Below are positions 18,224 through 26,616 of a DNA stretch of 64,000 bases, in pieces; positions within the stretch are counted from its first letter, which is position 1; each line of letters starts with the position of its first letter. Under the pieces are notes generated by a model. That model did not search any database and was not told where the DNA came from. It worked only from the letters and a program-made list of their open reading frames with translations. Location: positions 496,001 to 560,000 of the forward strand of contig NZ_JAGIOR010000002.1 of NCBI RefSeq assembly GCF_017876795.1, written 5' to 3'. The DNA is from Rhizobium leguminosarum (GTDB lineage: Bacteria; Pseudomonadota; Alphaproteobacteria; Rhizobiales; Rhizobiaceae). A program made the translations under genes and the position numbers.

Positions 18224-18249
18224 CCCCTCCGGGTGTAATCCCGGAGGGG
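18224..18249 (-). terminator. Strong hairpin between MFS and ltnD genes
   Basis: A perfect 10-bp stem, CCCCTCCGGG / CCCGGAGGGG, with a 6-nt loop. On the minus strand a TTTTT run follows about 7 nt after the stem. It lies inside the gene cluster, so it may attenuate transcription from the MFS gene into ltnD or mark separate transcription units. Confidence 0.55.
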
Positions 18250-18306
18250 CTTTAGAGTGCCGTGCGTCTATAAGACGCGCTAAGGACGCTCTAACATTTT
18301 GAATTT

Positions 18307-18354
18307 GCGCATAATCCTTTCCGAAAATCGATTCCGATTTTCGGGGTTATGCGC
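18307..18354. repeat. Intergenic palindromic repeat (RIME-like)
   Basis: A nested palindrome: outer arms GCGCATAA/TTATGCGC and inner arms CCGAAAATCG/CGATTTTCGG with loop ATTC. It resembles the short palindromes scattered between genes of Rhizobium (RIME-type; recognised from memory). Related elements lie at 37892-37941 and 49110-49153. As RNA it would fold into a long hairpin just after the MFS stop codon. Confidence 0.75.
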
Positions 18355-18358
18355 GAGT

Positions 18359-19675
18359 TCAGCGATTGACGGTTTTCGCAGGAACCGTCAACACGGCCAG
18401 CGAGCCGATGATCAACGCAGCTGCCAGCAGATACATGCCGGCGTTGTTGGTGCCGGTGAAGTCCTTCAGATAGCCGACCAAAAACGGCCCGAGGAACCCG
18501 GCAAGATTGCCGACCGAATTGATCCAGGCGATGCCGGCCGCAGCGCCCGTGCCAGCAAGAAAAGCTGTCGGAAGCGACCAGAATAGCGGTGCGCAGCTGA
18601 TGGCGCCCGCAGCGGCCAGCGAGAGGCAGGCGATCGAGACCATCGTGCTTGTCGCCATAGTCGCCGCGATAAAACCACAGGCAGCGATGAGGGCCGGGAT
18701 GACGAGGTGCCACAGGCGTTCACGCATCCGGTCGGCAGAGCGTCCTAGCGCCAACATGGCGATGAAGGTGCAGATATAGGGGATCGCCGAAAGTAGGCCG
18801 ATATTGAGGTTTCCGGTGACGCCCGAGGCCTTCACGATCGAAGGCATCCAGAAATTCAGGCCGTATTGCCCGAGCACGAAGCAGAAGTAGATCAAGCACA
18901 TCAGCCAGACGCGGCGGTCCGTCAAGGTTCCGGCAATGCTATGGGGGCTTGAGGCCTTGGCCCGGTTCTCCCTCTCGATTTTGGCCGTGAGCACGCGCTT
19001 TTCCTCATCGTTCAGCCATTTCGCGCCATGGATCGTATCATCAAGATAGAAGAAGGTCGCGATCCCGAAAAGAATGGCCGGAACGGCTTCGATCAGGAAC
19101 ATCCATTGCCAGCCGGAAAGGCCGTGCGTGCCGTGGAAACTGTCCATCAGGAGGCCCGAAAGCGGATTGCCGAAAATGGCGGATATCGGGATCGCCGACA
19201 TGAAGGTGGTGATGATCCTGGCGCGGCGATCAGCCGGATACCACGCTGTGAGATAGAGAATGATGCCGGGAAAAAATCCGGCTTCGGCAATGCCCAGCAG
19301 GAAACGCAGGACATAGAAGACGGTTTCCGACGAGGTAAACATGAAGGCGGCGGAAATGATGCCCCAGGTGACCATGATGCGGGCGATCCACATCCGTGCG
19401 CCAACCTTGTTCATGATGATGTTGCTCGGCACCTCAAACAGAAAATAGCCGATGAAGAAAATGCCTGCGCCAATGCCATAGGCCGCTTCCGACAGGCCGA
19501 GTTCGCTCGACATCTGCAGCTTGGCGAAGCCGACATTGACGCGGTCGAGATAGGCGACCACGTAGCACAACATCAAAAATGGCACGATGCGCCAGAACAC
19601 CTTGGCATAGGCTCGGTCTTCCGCCGTCTGGGCGGGATGGGCGCCAACGGGCGGCGCCTGCGTCTGCAGGGTCAT
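18359..19675 (-). CDS. MFS transporter, sugar-acid/tartrate type (ACS family)
   Basis: A 438-aa, 12-helix major facilitator carrier of the anion:cation symporter family, which includes tartrate, galactonate and glucarate carriers. The ATG at 19675 follows GGAGGAGAAAATC. Family signs: YLDRVNVGFAKLQM after the first helix, GIGAGIFFIGYFLFEVPSNI, then RFLLGIAEAGFFPGIILYLTAWYPA. Being first in the strand that also encodes ltnD, otnI and otnK, it is the likely uptake route for threonate/erythronate. Its promoter region contains three LacI-type operators shared with the divergent regulator. Confidence 0.9.
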   Translation of the reverse strand: MTLQTQAPPVGAHPAQTAEDRAYAKVFWRIVPFLMLCYVVAYLDRVNVGFAKLQMSSELGLSEAAYGIGAGIFFIGYFLFEVPSNIIMNKVGARMWIARIMVTWGIISAAFMFTSSETVFYVLRFLLGIAEAGFFPGIILYLTAWYPADRRARIITTFMSAIPISAIFGNPLSGLLMDSFHGTHGLSGWQWMFLIEAVPAILFGIATFFYLDDTIHGAKWLNDEEKRVLTAKIERENRAKASSPHSIAGTLTDRRVWLMCLIYFCFVLGQYGLNFWMPSIVKASGVTGNLNIGLLSAIPYICTFIAMLALGRSADRMRERLWHLVIPALIAACGFIAATMATSTMVSIACLSLAAAGAISCAPLFWSLPTAFLAGTGAAAGIAWINSVGNLAGFLGPFLVGYLKDFTGTNNAGMYLLAAALIIGSLAVLTVPAKTVNR

Positions 19676-19736
19676 GATTTTCTCCTCCAATTGTTGCCGC
19701 GGTCTCCTGTCCTCCCGCAGCACGCCAAGCCATTTG

Positions 19737-19750
19737 TGGCAGCGCTGCCA
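19737..19750. promoter_or_regulatory. LacI-type operator 1, TGGCAGCGCTGCCA
   Basis: A perfect 14-bp palindrome with a central CG, the usual LacI-family shape, about 62 bp upstream of the MFS start. It is one of three near-identical sites in this divergent control region. Confidence 0.8.
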
Positions 19751-19766
19751 TTTTCATTAATCTATT

Positions 19767-19782
19767 TTGGCAGCGCTGCCAA
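19767..19782. promoter_or_regulatory. LacI-type operator 2, TTGGCAGCGCTGCCAA
   Basis: A perfect 16-bp palindrome. Its core starts 31 bp from the core of operator 1, about three helical turns. It probably binds the regulator encoded at 19910-20908. Confidence 0.82.
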
Positions 19783-19789
19783 CAGCAAT

Positions 19790-19805
19790 TTGGTAGCGCT
19801 GCCAA
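19790..19805. promoter_or_regulatory. LacI-type operator 3, TTGGTAGCGCTGCCAA
   Basis: Same palindrome with one change (T for C in the left arm), 23 bp from operator 2 and about 105 bp upstream of the regulator start. It may serve autoregulation of the lacI-otnC transcript. Confidence 0.78.
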
Positions 19806-19909
19806 AAAAGCCTTGCTTCTTGGCGGGAGGAGTGAAAAATGGTGACAGTGCGGTGGTTTCCGGCCGACACGCCGGCGGCCATCTCAAAGAGCTTGGGTTC
19901 AAACAGACG

Positions 19910-20908
19910 ATGGAATTCAAACAGCAGGTGACGGTAACGCTTGCCGAGGTCGCGGACGCGGCCGGTGTTGGCGAGAGTACGGTGTCGCGTGTGTTGCGCA
20001 ATCACGGCTCGTTTTCCGGCAAGACTCGGGAGCGGGTAATGGCCGCTGTCGAGAGGTTGGGCTATGTGCCGAACCGGATCGCCGGGACGCTGGCCTCCGC
20101 CGGTTCGCGTCTCGTTGCCTTCGTCATTCCCTCGCTGTCCAACATCGTCTTCCCCGATGTGCTGCGCGGCGCCAGCGCCGTCCTGGAGGAAAACCGCTAC
20201 CAGGCGGTGTTCTCCGTCACCGACTATGATCCGGGCAAGGAGGAGGCGCTCGCCGCCGCGATGCTCGCCTGGCGGCCGGCGGCGGTCATGCTGGCGGGAT
20301 TCGAGCACACCGAGGGGACAGTCAAGATGCTGCGCGCCAGCGGATGCCGGGTCGTGGAACTGCTTGATCTCGACGGAGATGCGCTCGATATCGCGGTCGG
20401 CTTCTCGAACCGCGCGGCCGGGCGGGAGAGCGCTGTCTTCCTGCTCATGCGGGGCTATCGCCGGATCGGCTATGTCGGTCACGATCTCAACCGTGATACC
20501 CGCGCCGGCAAGCGGTTTTCAAGCTTTTGCGAAACGTTGCAGGCCGGCGGCGCCCCTCTCGTCGCGCGCGAAATTCTCGCCGGCGCTTCGTCGGTGGAGA
20601 ACGGCAGGCTGGGGCTGGAGGGGCTGCTTGCCCGGACGGCGGATCTCGATGCAGTTTATTTTTCTAACGACGATATGGCACTGGGCGGCTACTTTCACTG
20701 TTTGGCCGAGGGGATCACTATCCCCTCGAAGCTCGCCATTTTCGGCTATAACGGCCTCGATATCGGCCGGGCAATGCCGCAGCCCTTGTCGACCATCCGA
20801 ACGCCGCGTGTGGCGACCGGACAGATCGCCGCGCAACTGGTCGTCGCCAACGCGCCGTCCCAGGCCGTTGATCTCGGTTTTGAACTGATCGAAGGCGCAA
20901 CCGCGTAA
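19910..20908 (+). CDS. LacI-family transcriptional regulator of the tetronate cluster
   Basis: A 332-aa repressor. The ATG at 19910 places the helix-turn-helix at the very start as in the family (VTLAEVADAAGVGESTVSRVL, about 8-28), followed by the hinge RLGYVPNRIAGTLASAGS and a periplasmic-binding-like ligand domain. The frame is open upstream to 19028, but that runs antisense to the MFS gene. Three palindromes of the LacI type lie just upstream, between it and the divergent MFS gene. It is followed after 14 bp by otnC, so regulator and pathway enzyme share a transcript. The inducer is probably a tetronate or pathway intermediate (inference). Confidence 0.92.
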   Translation: MEFKQQVTVTLAEVADAAGVGESTVSRVLRNHGSFSGKTRERVMAAVERLGYVPNRIAGTLASAGSRLVAFVIPSLSNIVFPDVLRGASAVLEENRYQAVFSVTDYDPGKEEALAAAMLAWRPAAVMLAGFEHTEGTVKMLRASGCRVVELLDLDGDALDIAVGFSNRAAGRESAVFLLMRGYRRIGYVGHDLNRDTRAGKRFSSFCETLQAGGAPLVAREILAGASSVENGRLGLEGLLARTADLDAVYFSNDDMALGGYFHCLAEGITIPSKLAIFGYNGLDIGRAMPQPLSTIRTPRVATGQIAAQLVVANAPSQAVDLGFELIEGATA

Positions 20909-20922
20909 TTGGAGGAAATGTC

Positions 20923-21591
20923 ATGTCCGACGCGCGTCAGCGTGAAGAAATCTGCCGATACGGCCGCTCGCTGTTCGAGCGCGGGCTGACGCCCGGTTCG
21001 TCGGGCAACATATCGTTGCGGCTCGAGCACGGCGGCTGGCTGGTGACGCCGACCAACGCCTCGCTCGGTTTTCTCGATCCGGCCCGGATCTCCAGGCTCG
21101 ATGCCGAAGGCCGGCTGCTGTCCGGCGACAAGCCGACCAAGGAAATTCCGCTGCACACTGCTCTCTACGATACGCGCGAAAGCGCCCGCGCCATCGTCCA
21201 TCTTCACTCTACTCACGCGGTGGCACTGACCATGCTGCCGGAGATCGATCCGCGCGGCGCCCTGCCGCCGATGACGCCATATTATCTCATGCGCGCCGGT
21301 GAAACCGCTCTGGTGCCGTATTACCGTCCCGGCGATCCGGCGGTGGCCGACGCCATCCGCGGACTGGCGGGCAAGTATTCGTCGGTGCTACTCTCCAACC
21401 ACGGACCTGTCGTTGCCGGTGACAGTCTGGAGGCGGCGGTCTTTGCGACCGAGGAACTGGAGGAAACGGCGAAGCTCTATCTGCTTTTGCGCAACCTCAA
21501 TCCCCGTTACCTCAGCCCGGGACAGGTGGCCGACCTGGTCAACACGTTTGGCCTCGACCTTCCATCGCATCACGATCACGACGACCACTGA
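20923..21591 (+). CDS. otnC: 3-oxo-tetronate 4-phosphate decarboxylase OtnC (class II aldolase family)
   Basis: A 222-aa metal-dependent enzyme that would decarboxylate 3-oxo-tetronate 4-phosphate to dihydroxyacetone phosphate and CO2, the last step of the pathway. Class II aldolase features: TPGSSGNISLR (about 23-33), Glu74 in TKEIPLH, zinc ligands His93 and His95 in IVHLHSTH, and a third His in LSNHGPV (about 158-164). The C-terminus is His/Asp rich. A GGAGGAAA ribosome site lies in the 14-bp gap after lacI. Fuculose-phosphate aldolase would be the alternative in isolation; the linked otnK/otnI/ltnD settle it. Confidence 0.9.
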   Translation: MSDARQREEICRYGRSLFERGLTPGSSGNISLRLEHGGWLVTPTNASLGFLDPARISRLDAEGRLLSGDKPTKEIPLHTALYDTRESARAIVHLHSTHAVALTMLPEIDPRGALPPMTPYYLMRAGETALVPYYRPGDPAVADAIRGLAGKYSSVLLSNHGPVVAGDSLEAAVFATEELEETAKLYLLLRNLNPRYLSPGQVADLVNTFGLDLPSHHDHDDH

Positions 21592-21657
21592 CGGCCAAAA
21601 CAAGATCCGGATTTGGGTCGGGGCGGCCAAACCGCTCACCCTTGTCGGCATCATGCT

Positions 21658-22701
21658 CTAATCGAGCGCCGAAAGCACCGATGCCGTGATCGCGTCCGTC
21701 TTGTCCTTGCCAGGAATTGCGCCGATGCCGCGTGCCGTCGTCGCCTCGATTGCGGCCATCACCTCTCCGGCAGCGGCCGTTTCTCCCAGATGCTCCAGCA
21801 TCAGTGCGCCCGACCAAATGGCGGCGATCGGGTTGGCGATGCCGAGATGCGCGATATCCGGCGCTGAGCCATGCACCGGTTCGAACATCGACGGCGCCGA
21901 GCGATCGGGATTGATGTTGGCGGAGGCTGCAAAGCCGAGCCCGCCCTGGATGGCGGCGCCAAGGTCAGTCAGGATGTCGCCGAACAGGTTGGAAGCGACG
22001 ACCACATCGAGGCTTTCCGGCGCCATGACCATGCGGGCGGCCATGGCGTCGATATGATAGCTGGTCACCTCGACATCCGGATAGTCCGCGGAAAGCCTCT
22101 CGGTGATCTCGTCCCAGAAAACCATCGAATATTTCTGCGCGTTGGACTTTGTCACCGAGGCAAGCTTGCCGCGTCGCGCACGCGCTTGTTCGAAGCCGAA
22201 TCTCAGGATGCGTTCGACCCCCTTGTGGGTAAAAATCGAGGTCTCCACAGCCACCTCGCTGTCGGTTCCTTGATGAACACGGCCGCCGGCGCCGGAATAT
22301 TCGCCTTCGGTATTTTCGCGAATGCAAAGGATGTCGAAGTTCTCCGACCGCAACGGTCCCTGCACACCCGGCAGCAGCCGGTGCGGGCGGATATTGGCAT
22401 ATTGCACGAAAGCCTTGCGGATCGGTAGCAGCAGTCCGTGCAGCGACACGGAATCGGGCACTTTACGGGGCCATCCGACGGCGCCGAGCAGAATGGCATC
22501 GAAAAATCTCAGCGTTTCGATGCCATTGCCGGGCATCATGCTGCCGTTCGCCAGATAGTAGTCGCAGGACCACGGATAGCTGGTTGCATCAAGAGAAAAT
22601 CCGTTAGATTGAGCTGCCTTTTCGAGCACGGCCCAGGTAGCTTCCGTCACGTCGTGGCCAATGCCATCTCCGGGCAGAAGGGCGATCTTGTAGGTCTTCA
22701 T
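21658..22701 (-). CDS. ttuC: Tartrate/D-malate dehydrogenase-like enzyme (isocitrate/isopropylmalate DH family)
   Basis: A 347-aa NAD- and divalent-metal-dependent decarboxylating dehydrogenase. Motifs: LLPGDGIGHDV (about 8-18), the substrate Arg region ANIRPHRLLPGVQGPLR (about 102-118), RENTEGEYSG (about 128-137), and metal-binding aspartates in NLFGDILTDLGAAIQGG (about 240-256). Tartrate dehydrogenase, D-malate dehydrogenase (DmlA/YeaU) and isopropylmalate dehydrogenase share this fold; GAVGWPRKVPDSVSLHGLLLPIR fits the tartrate/D-malate branch better. It converges on otnC and sits at the edge of the tetronate cluster, so it may add a route for C4 dicarboxylic sugar acids. The symbol follows the Agrobacterium vitis usage and is tentative. 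Confidence 0.83.
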   Translation of the reverse strand: MKTYKIALLPGDGIGHDVTEATWAVLEKAAQSNGFSLDATSYPWSCDYYLANGSMMPGNGIETLRFFDAILLGAVGWPRKVPDSVSLHGLLLPIRKAFVQYANIRPHRLLPGVQGPLRSENFDILCIRENTEGEYSGAGGRVHQGTDSEVAVETSIFTHKGVERILRFGFEQARARRGKLASVTKSNAQKYSMVFWDEITERLSADYPDVEVTSYHIDAMAARMVMAPESLDVVVASNLFGDILTDLGAAIQGGLGFAASANINPDRSAPSMFEPVHGSAPDIAHLGIANPIAAIWSGALMLEHLGETAAAGEVMAAIEATTARGIGAIPGKDKTDAITASVLSALD

Positions 22702-22992
22702 CGCAGGTCCTCATAGGCTGATGAGCACACGCTTGCTCTTGCTGTTGGCGAGATAGGCTTCACGGCCGGAACCTTGCCGATCCCAGACGGCGTATTGCCG
22801 CCGCTCGGCAATGACTTTAGAGGGAGGCTCAGGCTTTATTTGCCGAAAGCGACCGGGATTTGGTCGATTGTTGTGTTTGCGCCGGCCTCGCCAGTGAATT
22901 GTGTCGAGCGGTCTGTTCTGGTCCGGGCGGAAAAGTTTCCGAGCGCACGATAGCGCCAATAGGGCTGCAGTGTCCCGTGGAAGCAGGGCGGC

Positions 22993-23304
22993 TCAGATAA
23001 TCGAACGCAGCCCAAGATAGGTCGCCAAACTGACGGCGGAGAGGGCAATCGTCAGCTTGGGCCTTGCGTCGTCGAACATGGCCGCCAATAAAAGGCCGAG
23101 CATCACGATGACGGTTTTTGCCCAAAGATCCTGATCGGAGACAGTGAAAGCGATCGTCGCCAGAAAGACGGCGCTAGCGACGATCGTCACGGGCGCAGAT
23201 TTGTCGGCGAGATCGCCGCCCGGGAAATATGGCAGAAGAAAACGCCGCATGCTCAAGCCTGAAGCGACGCTCAAAAGAAGACAGGTCAAGACAAGGTGCA
23301 ACAT
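22993..23304 (-). CDS. Small hydrophobic membrane protein, function unknown
   Basis: A 103-aa protein with three or four predicted membrane helices (about 2-18, 38-57, 62-80, 84-100) and a short hydrophilic loop with FPGGDLADKSAP. Hydrophobicity is clean and regular, unlike a shadow frame, and nothing else occupies this stretch. A shorter start at Met19 is possible. It is transcribed away from the LysR gene. The roughly 290 bp to its left (22702-22992) contain only doubtful remnants of minus-strand reading frames. Confidence 0.55.
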   Translation of the reverse strand: MLHLVLTCLLLSVASGLSMRRFLLPYFPGGDLADKSAPVTIVASAVFLATIAFTVSDQDLWAKTVIVMLGLLLAAMFDDARPKLTIALSAVSLATYLGLRSII

Positions 23305-23584
23305 GGGGTCGTCGCCGATCGATTTGCAGATGGACTTGCAGACGCAAGCGCCGTGCCAGCCGCAATCGCCGTACGGCAGGACAATGCCGCTGCTTAATGA
23401 CTATTTCCGCGGCGTAGCGATCCATTTTTCGGCAGTCGTCTGCTTGTTCGGTCGGCGTGATATTCACTGGCGAGCGCGTTTCCGGCTCGCTTTTCGTCCG
23501 ATGCCGAAACCGGCTTGAGTTGGAACAATGATTTTTATATAGAGAATTATATGTCGTCTTAATTCCGGAAATGAGATCTTTTCG

Positions 23585-24490
23585 TTGGATCTTTCGTCAA
23601 TCGAGATATTCCTCGCCGTTGCCGGCGACCGCAGCGTTACCAAGGCTGCCAAGGCCGTCGGGCGGGTGCCGTCGAATGTGACGACGCGCATCCGGCAATT
23701 GGAGGACGACCTCGGCGTTTTCCTGTTCAGCCGAGACGGCAAGAAGATGACGTTGACGCGGGAAGGCGAGACGTTTCTTGCCTATGCCAACCGGCTTATG
23801 GCGCTGGCACTCGAAGCGCGCCAGGCCGTTCGGCCTCTCGCCCCATCGGGGATATTGCGAGTCGGTACGATGGAGAGCACGGCGGCAAGCAGGCTGCCAG
23901 CGGCGCTGAGGCAGTTCAACCAGATGTGGCCTGATGTGTCGCTTCATCTGACGATGGGCGCGTCCCGCGATCTCGCCCGCGCCGTTGTGGCCGATGCGCT
24001 GGACTGCGCGCTGATTGCCCGCCCGCCCAAGACAATGCGCGGGGAAGATGCGGGTTTCGAGGCTGAACTCAAGGCGCTCGAGATGGAGCCGGTCTTTGTC
24101 GAAGACCTGTTGATCGTGTTGCCATCCGGGCATCCCTCGATCAAATCCGCTGCCGACCTGCGTGTCGGCTCGCTCGCCGCTTTGGAGCCCGGCTGCACCT
24201 ATCGCAGGGTAGCCGAAAACTGGACGCGCAAATCGAGCGCCCTGCCGACGAGGGAACTCGGCTCCTACCATGCGATCTTGGCGAGTGTGGCGACTGGGAA
24301 TACGGCGGGCGTGATGCCGAGATCCGTTCTCGACCTCATGCACTGGCCGACGTCTGTTCAGACCCACCAGCTGGGGCTAGTCGAAACGCTGCTCGTCTAC
24401 CGCAAGAGCGATCGCCCGAGCGCGTTCAATGCATTCCATGAAGTCCTCAACGCGACAAAAGGCAGAGATATCAGGTCGGCAACAAACTAG
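23585..24490 (+). CDS. LysR-family transcriptional regulator
   Basis: A 301-aa regulator starting at TTG 23585. Winged-helix domain at about 1-60 (SSIEIFLAVAGDRSVTKAAK, then VTTRIRQLEDDLGVFLF), then a ligand-binding LysR_substrate domain (about 87-290). The helix-turn-helix reads AKAVGRVPSNVTTRIRQLE. An AT-rich inverted repeat (ATATA-N6-TATAT, 23537-23552) lies about 33 bp upstream and may be an autoregulatory site. It is 58 bp upstream of the HPP-CBS gene on the same strand and divergent from the small membrane protein; either could be its target. Confidence 0.9.
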   Translation: MDLSSIEIFLAVAGDRSVTKAAKAVGRVPSNVTTRIRQLEDDLGVFLFSRDGKKMTLTREGETFLAYANRLMALALEARQAVRPLAPSGILRVGTMESTAASRLPAALRQFNQMWPDVSLHLTMGASRDLARAVVADALDCALIARPPKTMRGEDAGFEAELKALEMEPVFVEDLLIVLPSGHPSIKSAADLRVGSLAALEPGCTYRRVAENWTRKSSALPTRELGSYHAILASVATGNTAGVMPRSVLDLMHWPTSVQTHQLGLVETLLVYRKSDRPSAFNAFHEVLNATKGRDIRSATN

Positions 24491-24548
24491 CTCGCCCATC
24501 CTCTTCCCGCAGCCCGCCAGATAATCCTCGCTTAAAATTGGTCTTGTC

Positions 24549-25679
24549 ATGCCGTATCCCGTTTCCCCGAAGGTGGGACCGAGCCGCCTCCGCCGCTTCC
24601 GGTTGTTTTCACCTATCCTGGCTGGCGCGACCTTACGAGAGCGTTTGATTGCATGTCTCGGCGCTTTGCTGGCCATTGGTTTCACCGGCGTCATCAGCGG
24701 CTATCTGTTCGGGCAGGGGCCACATCTTCCCCTGATCGTCGCGCCGATGGGGGCGTCCGCGGTGCTGCTTTTCGCGGTGCCGGCAAGCCCGCTTGCGCAG
24801 CCTTGGTCGATCATCGGCGGCAATACGATTTCCGCCCTCATGGGAATCATTGCCGCCTACTTCATTCGCGATCCGATCATCGCGACCGGTGTCGGCGTTT
24901 CGCTTGCCATCGGCGCGATGTCCTTTACGCGCTGCCTACATCCGCCTGGCGGAGCCGCAGCGCTCACCGCGGTGCTTGGCGGTCCTGTTGTTGCCGGCTG
25001 GGGGTTCCTCTTTCCCTTCGTGCCGGTCGCTTTGAACTCCTGCATCCTCGTCGGCCTTGGTCTGTTGTTCCACAAGCTTTCCAAGCGGAATTATCCGCAC
25101 GTCGTTCCAAAACCGGCGGAGACCACCCATCAGACCATCGACCTGCCATCGGCCGTGCGGGTGGGTTTTCGCGAGGAGGATGTCGATGCGGCCCTCGAAG
25201 CGCTCGACGAAACCTTCGATATCGATCGGGCGGACCTCGGCCGGCTGCTGCAACAGGTCGAGCTACAGGCGGCCATCCGCTCGAACGCCAAGATCAGCTG
25301 TGCCGATATCATGTCCCGTGACGTGATCGCCATTGGCGAAGCTGCAGAACCAGCTGCCGCGCGGCATCTTCTCTTGAAGCACAATATCCGTACCCTGCCG
25401 GTGAAGGATCCCGAGGGTCGCCTCATCGGCACCGTCGGCTTGCGGGAATTGTCTGAAAGTACGGAAACCATCGCGCACGCGATCTCAAGACCGGCGGTAG
25501 CGAGGCCTTCGGATGCCGCTTTGTCGCTATTGCCCGTTCTGACCGACGGCCGTACGCATGCCGTCATCATTGTCGATGACGACTACCGCATCCTTGGCCT
25601 AATATCGCAGGCCGATCTCTTAAGCGCAGTGGCGCGGCTGCTGCCGAACGACAGCGCCCCGATCCCGGCCGTGGCCTGA
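24549..25679 (+). CDS. HPP-family membrane protein with two CBS domains
   Basis: A 376-aa protein. The N-terminal half (about 35-190) is an HPP integral membrane domain with four to five helices and the namesake motif in CLHPPGGAAALTAVLGG (His131-Pro132-Pro133). The C-terminal half holds a CBS pair (about 250-370; ISCADIMSRDVIAI and LPVLTDGRTHAVIIVDDDYR), which usually binds adenine nucleotides and regulates transport. Some HPP proteins are linked to nitrite transport, but a function is not established for this architecture. It is downstream of LysR by 58 bp. Confidence 0.88.
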   Translation: MPYPVSPKVGPSRLRRFRLFSPILAGATLRERLIACLGALLAIGFTGVISGYLFGQGPHLPLIVAPMGASAVLLFAVPASPLAQPWSIIGGNTISALMGIIAAYFIRDPIIATGVGVSLAIGAMSFTRCLHPPGGAAALTAVLGGPVVAGWGFLFPFVPVALNSCILVGLGLLFHKLSKRNYPHVVPKPAETTHQTIDLPSAVRVGFREEDVDAALEALDETFDIDRADLGRLLQQVELQAAIRSNAKISCADIMSRDVIAIGEAAEPAAARHLLLKHNIRTLPVKDPEGRLIGTVGLRELSESTETIAHAISRPAVARPSDAALSLLPVLTDGRTHAVIIVDDDYRILGLISQADLLSAVARLLPNDSAPIPAVA

Positions 25680-25723
25680 GCTGGTCGTCATAGACATGTG
25701 AAGCAGAGGCGGAGAATGAGCCG

Positions 25724-26002
25724 GTGTTGATCGAGCGCGATCCGAATGGGGATTTTATCCTGGAATCATCCGAACTGGCGGAACGGTTCGGGTTGTCGCT
25801 GGCCGAGCTCCGCCGCCACATGCGGCATCGCTCAGTCGTCAGCACCGTAGAAATCGGCACAGCTGAACACGAGGGTACCAAGCGGGTATCGCTTCGGCTC
25901 GGCAACAGGCTTTGGCGAGCCGTTCTGAATGATGAAAATGAAGTGCAGCAGGAGCAAATGACCATTCTTCGGGGTAAATCCTCCGGACGGCACCCCCGCT
26001 GA
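25724..26002 (+). CDS. Small conserved protein, DUF6522-like
   Basis: A 92-aa protein from a GTG start. The pattern ERDPNGDFILESSELAERFG then AELRRHMRHRSV and a beta-strand-rich C-terminal half matches, from memory, the rhizobial DUF6522 family of about 90 aa. It has no signal peptide or membrane helix. It lies 44 bp after the HPP gene on the same strand and may be cotranscribed. Function unknown; the family label is recognition, not a search result. Confidence 0.6.
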   Translation: MLIERDPNGDFILESSELAERFGLSLAELRRHMRHRSVVSTVEIGTAEHEGTKRVSLRLGNRLWRAVLNDENEVQQEQMTILRGKSSGRHPR

Positions 26003-26325
26003 CACCGTTATGCATCGTGTGTGAGGCGTGGATGTAGAGCGCTTCTTTTGGAGCCGACCTGTTCCACCGCGTTCGCCTGTCGCAACAGTCATGCACCCGG
26101 CCGGGAACCGATCATCGACTCCGGCGTTCGAAATAAAGACGAAAGTTAGTTGCCCCCGGCCCAAGCGAATGGTGCCGTGTTGAAAGGCGAGTTCAAGCTG
26201 CGTTCAGGCTCGAATCCACATTTCAGCGTTCTTAACTTCCGCGGTGATCGAGGCTCTATGAGCTCGGTTACTGACCCATGTCTTTTGGCCCACGTCTTTT
26301 GATACACGTTTTTGGAGTGAGTGAT
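26003..26325. other. 323-bp gap without a supported gene
   Basis: Lies before a run of small plus-strand genes. Minus-strand frames here (25832-26164 and others) are shadows or have no ribosome site. No strong hairpin or promoter was recognised. Confidence 0.5.
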
Positions 26326-26616
26326 ATGGAAGAGAAGACCAATATAATCAAAGACCTCAGCATTGAGGAACGCGAGGAAGTCTTCGTCGATATCGCCCGT
26401 ACGCTGGAAGACACGGCACGTGAGGCCCTTGTCGAGGGCGATGCACAGTTTGCAGAAATTTCCATCAACATGGCCGAAGCGATCCGGGTCAACGCCGATG
26501 AACTGGCCCGTGACGATCCCGAGAATGCCGAGCGGGTACTGCTGCAGGCAACGGCGATGATCTCGCAGTTCGAGGCTGTGCACCCCTATCGGATGGTGAG
26601 CATGGCGGTTCATTGA
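26326..26616 (+). CDS. Small helical protein, function unknown
   Basis: A 96-aa acidic, almost wholly alpha-helical protein starting at ATG 26326 after a GGAG site; the frame extends to 26278 but that part is unlikely to be coding. It contains IIKDLSIEEREEVFVDIART and long Glu/Ala-rich helices. No enzyme motif is visible. It belongs to a group of small plus-strand genes (26326-27901) that look like a stress or stationary-phase gene group (inference). Confidence 0.6.
   Translation: MEEKTNIIKDLSIEEREEVFVDIARTLEDTAREALVEGDAQFAEISINMAEAIRVNADELARDDPENAERVLLQATAMISQFEAVHPYRMVSMAVH

Noticed and set aside
19028..19909. Upstream extension of the LacI frame to 626 aa
   Set aside because: The extension is antisense to the MFS gene; the helix-turn-helix must lie at the N-terminus, which fixes the start at 19910.
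22711..23048. Minus-strand reading-frame pieces ending in VLISL and VAFGK
   Set aside because: Each looks faintly like a protein C-terminus, so they may be gene remnants, but there is no start, no domain and no second copy to support a call.
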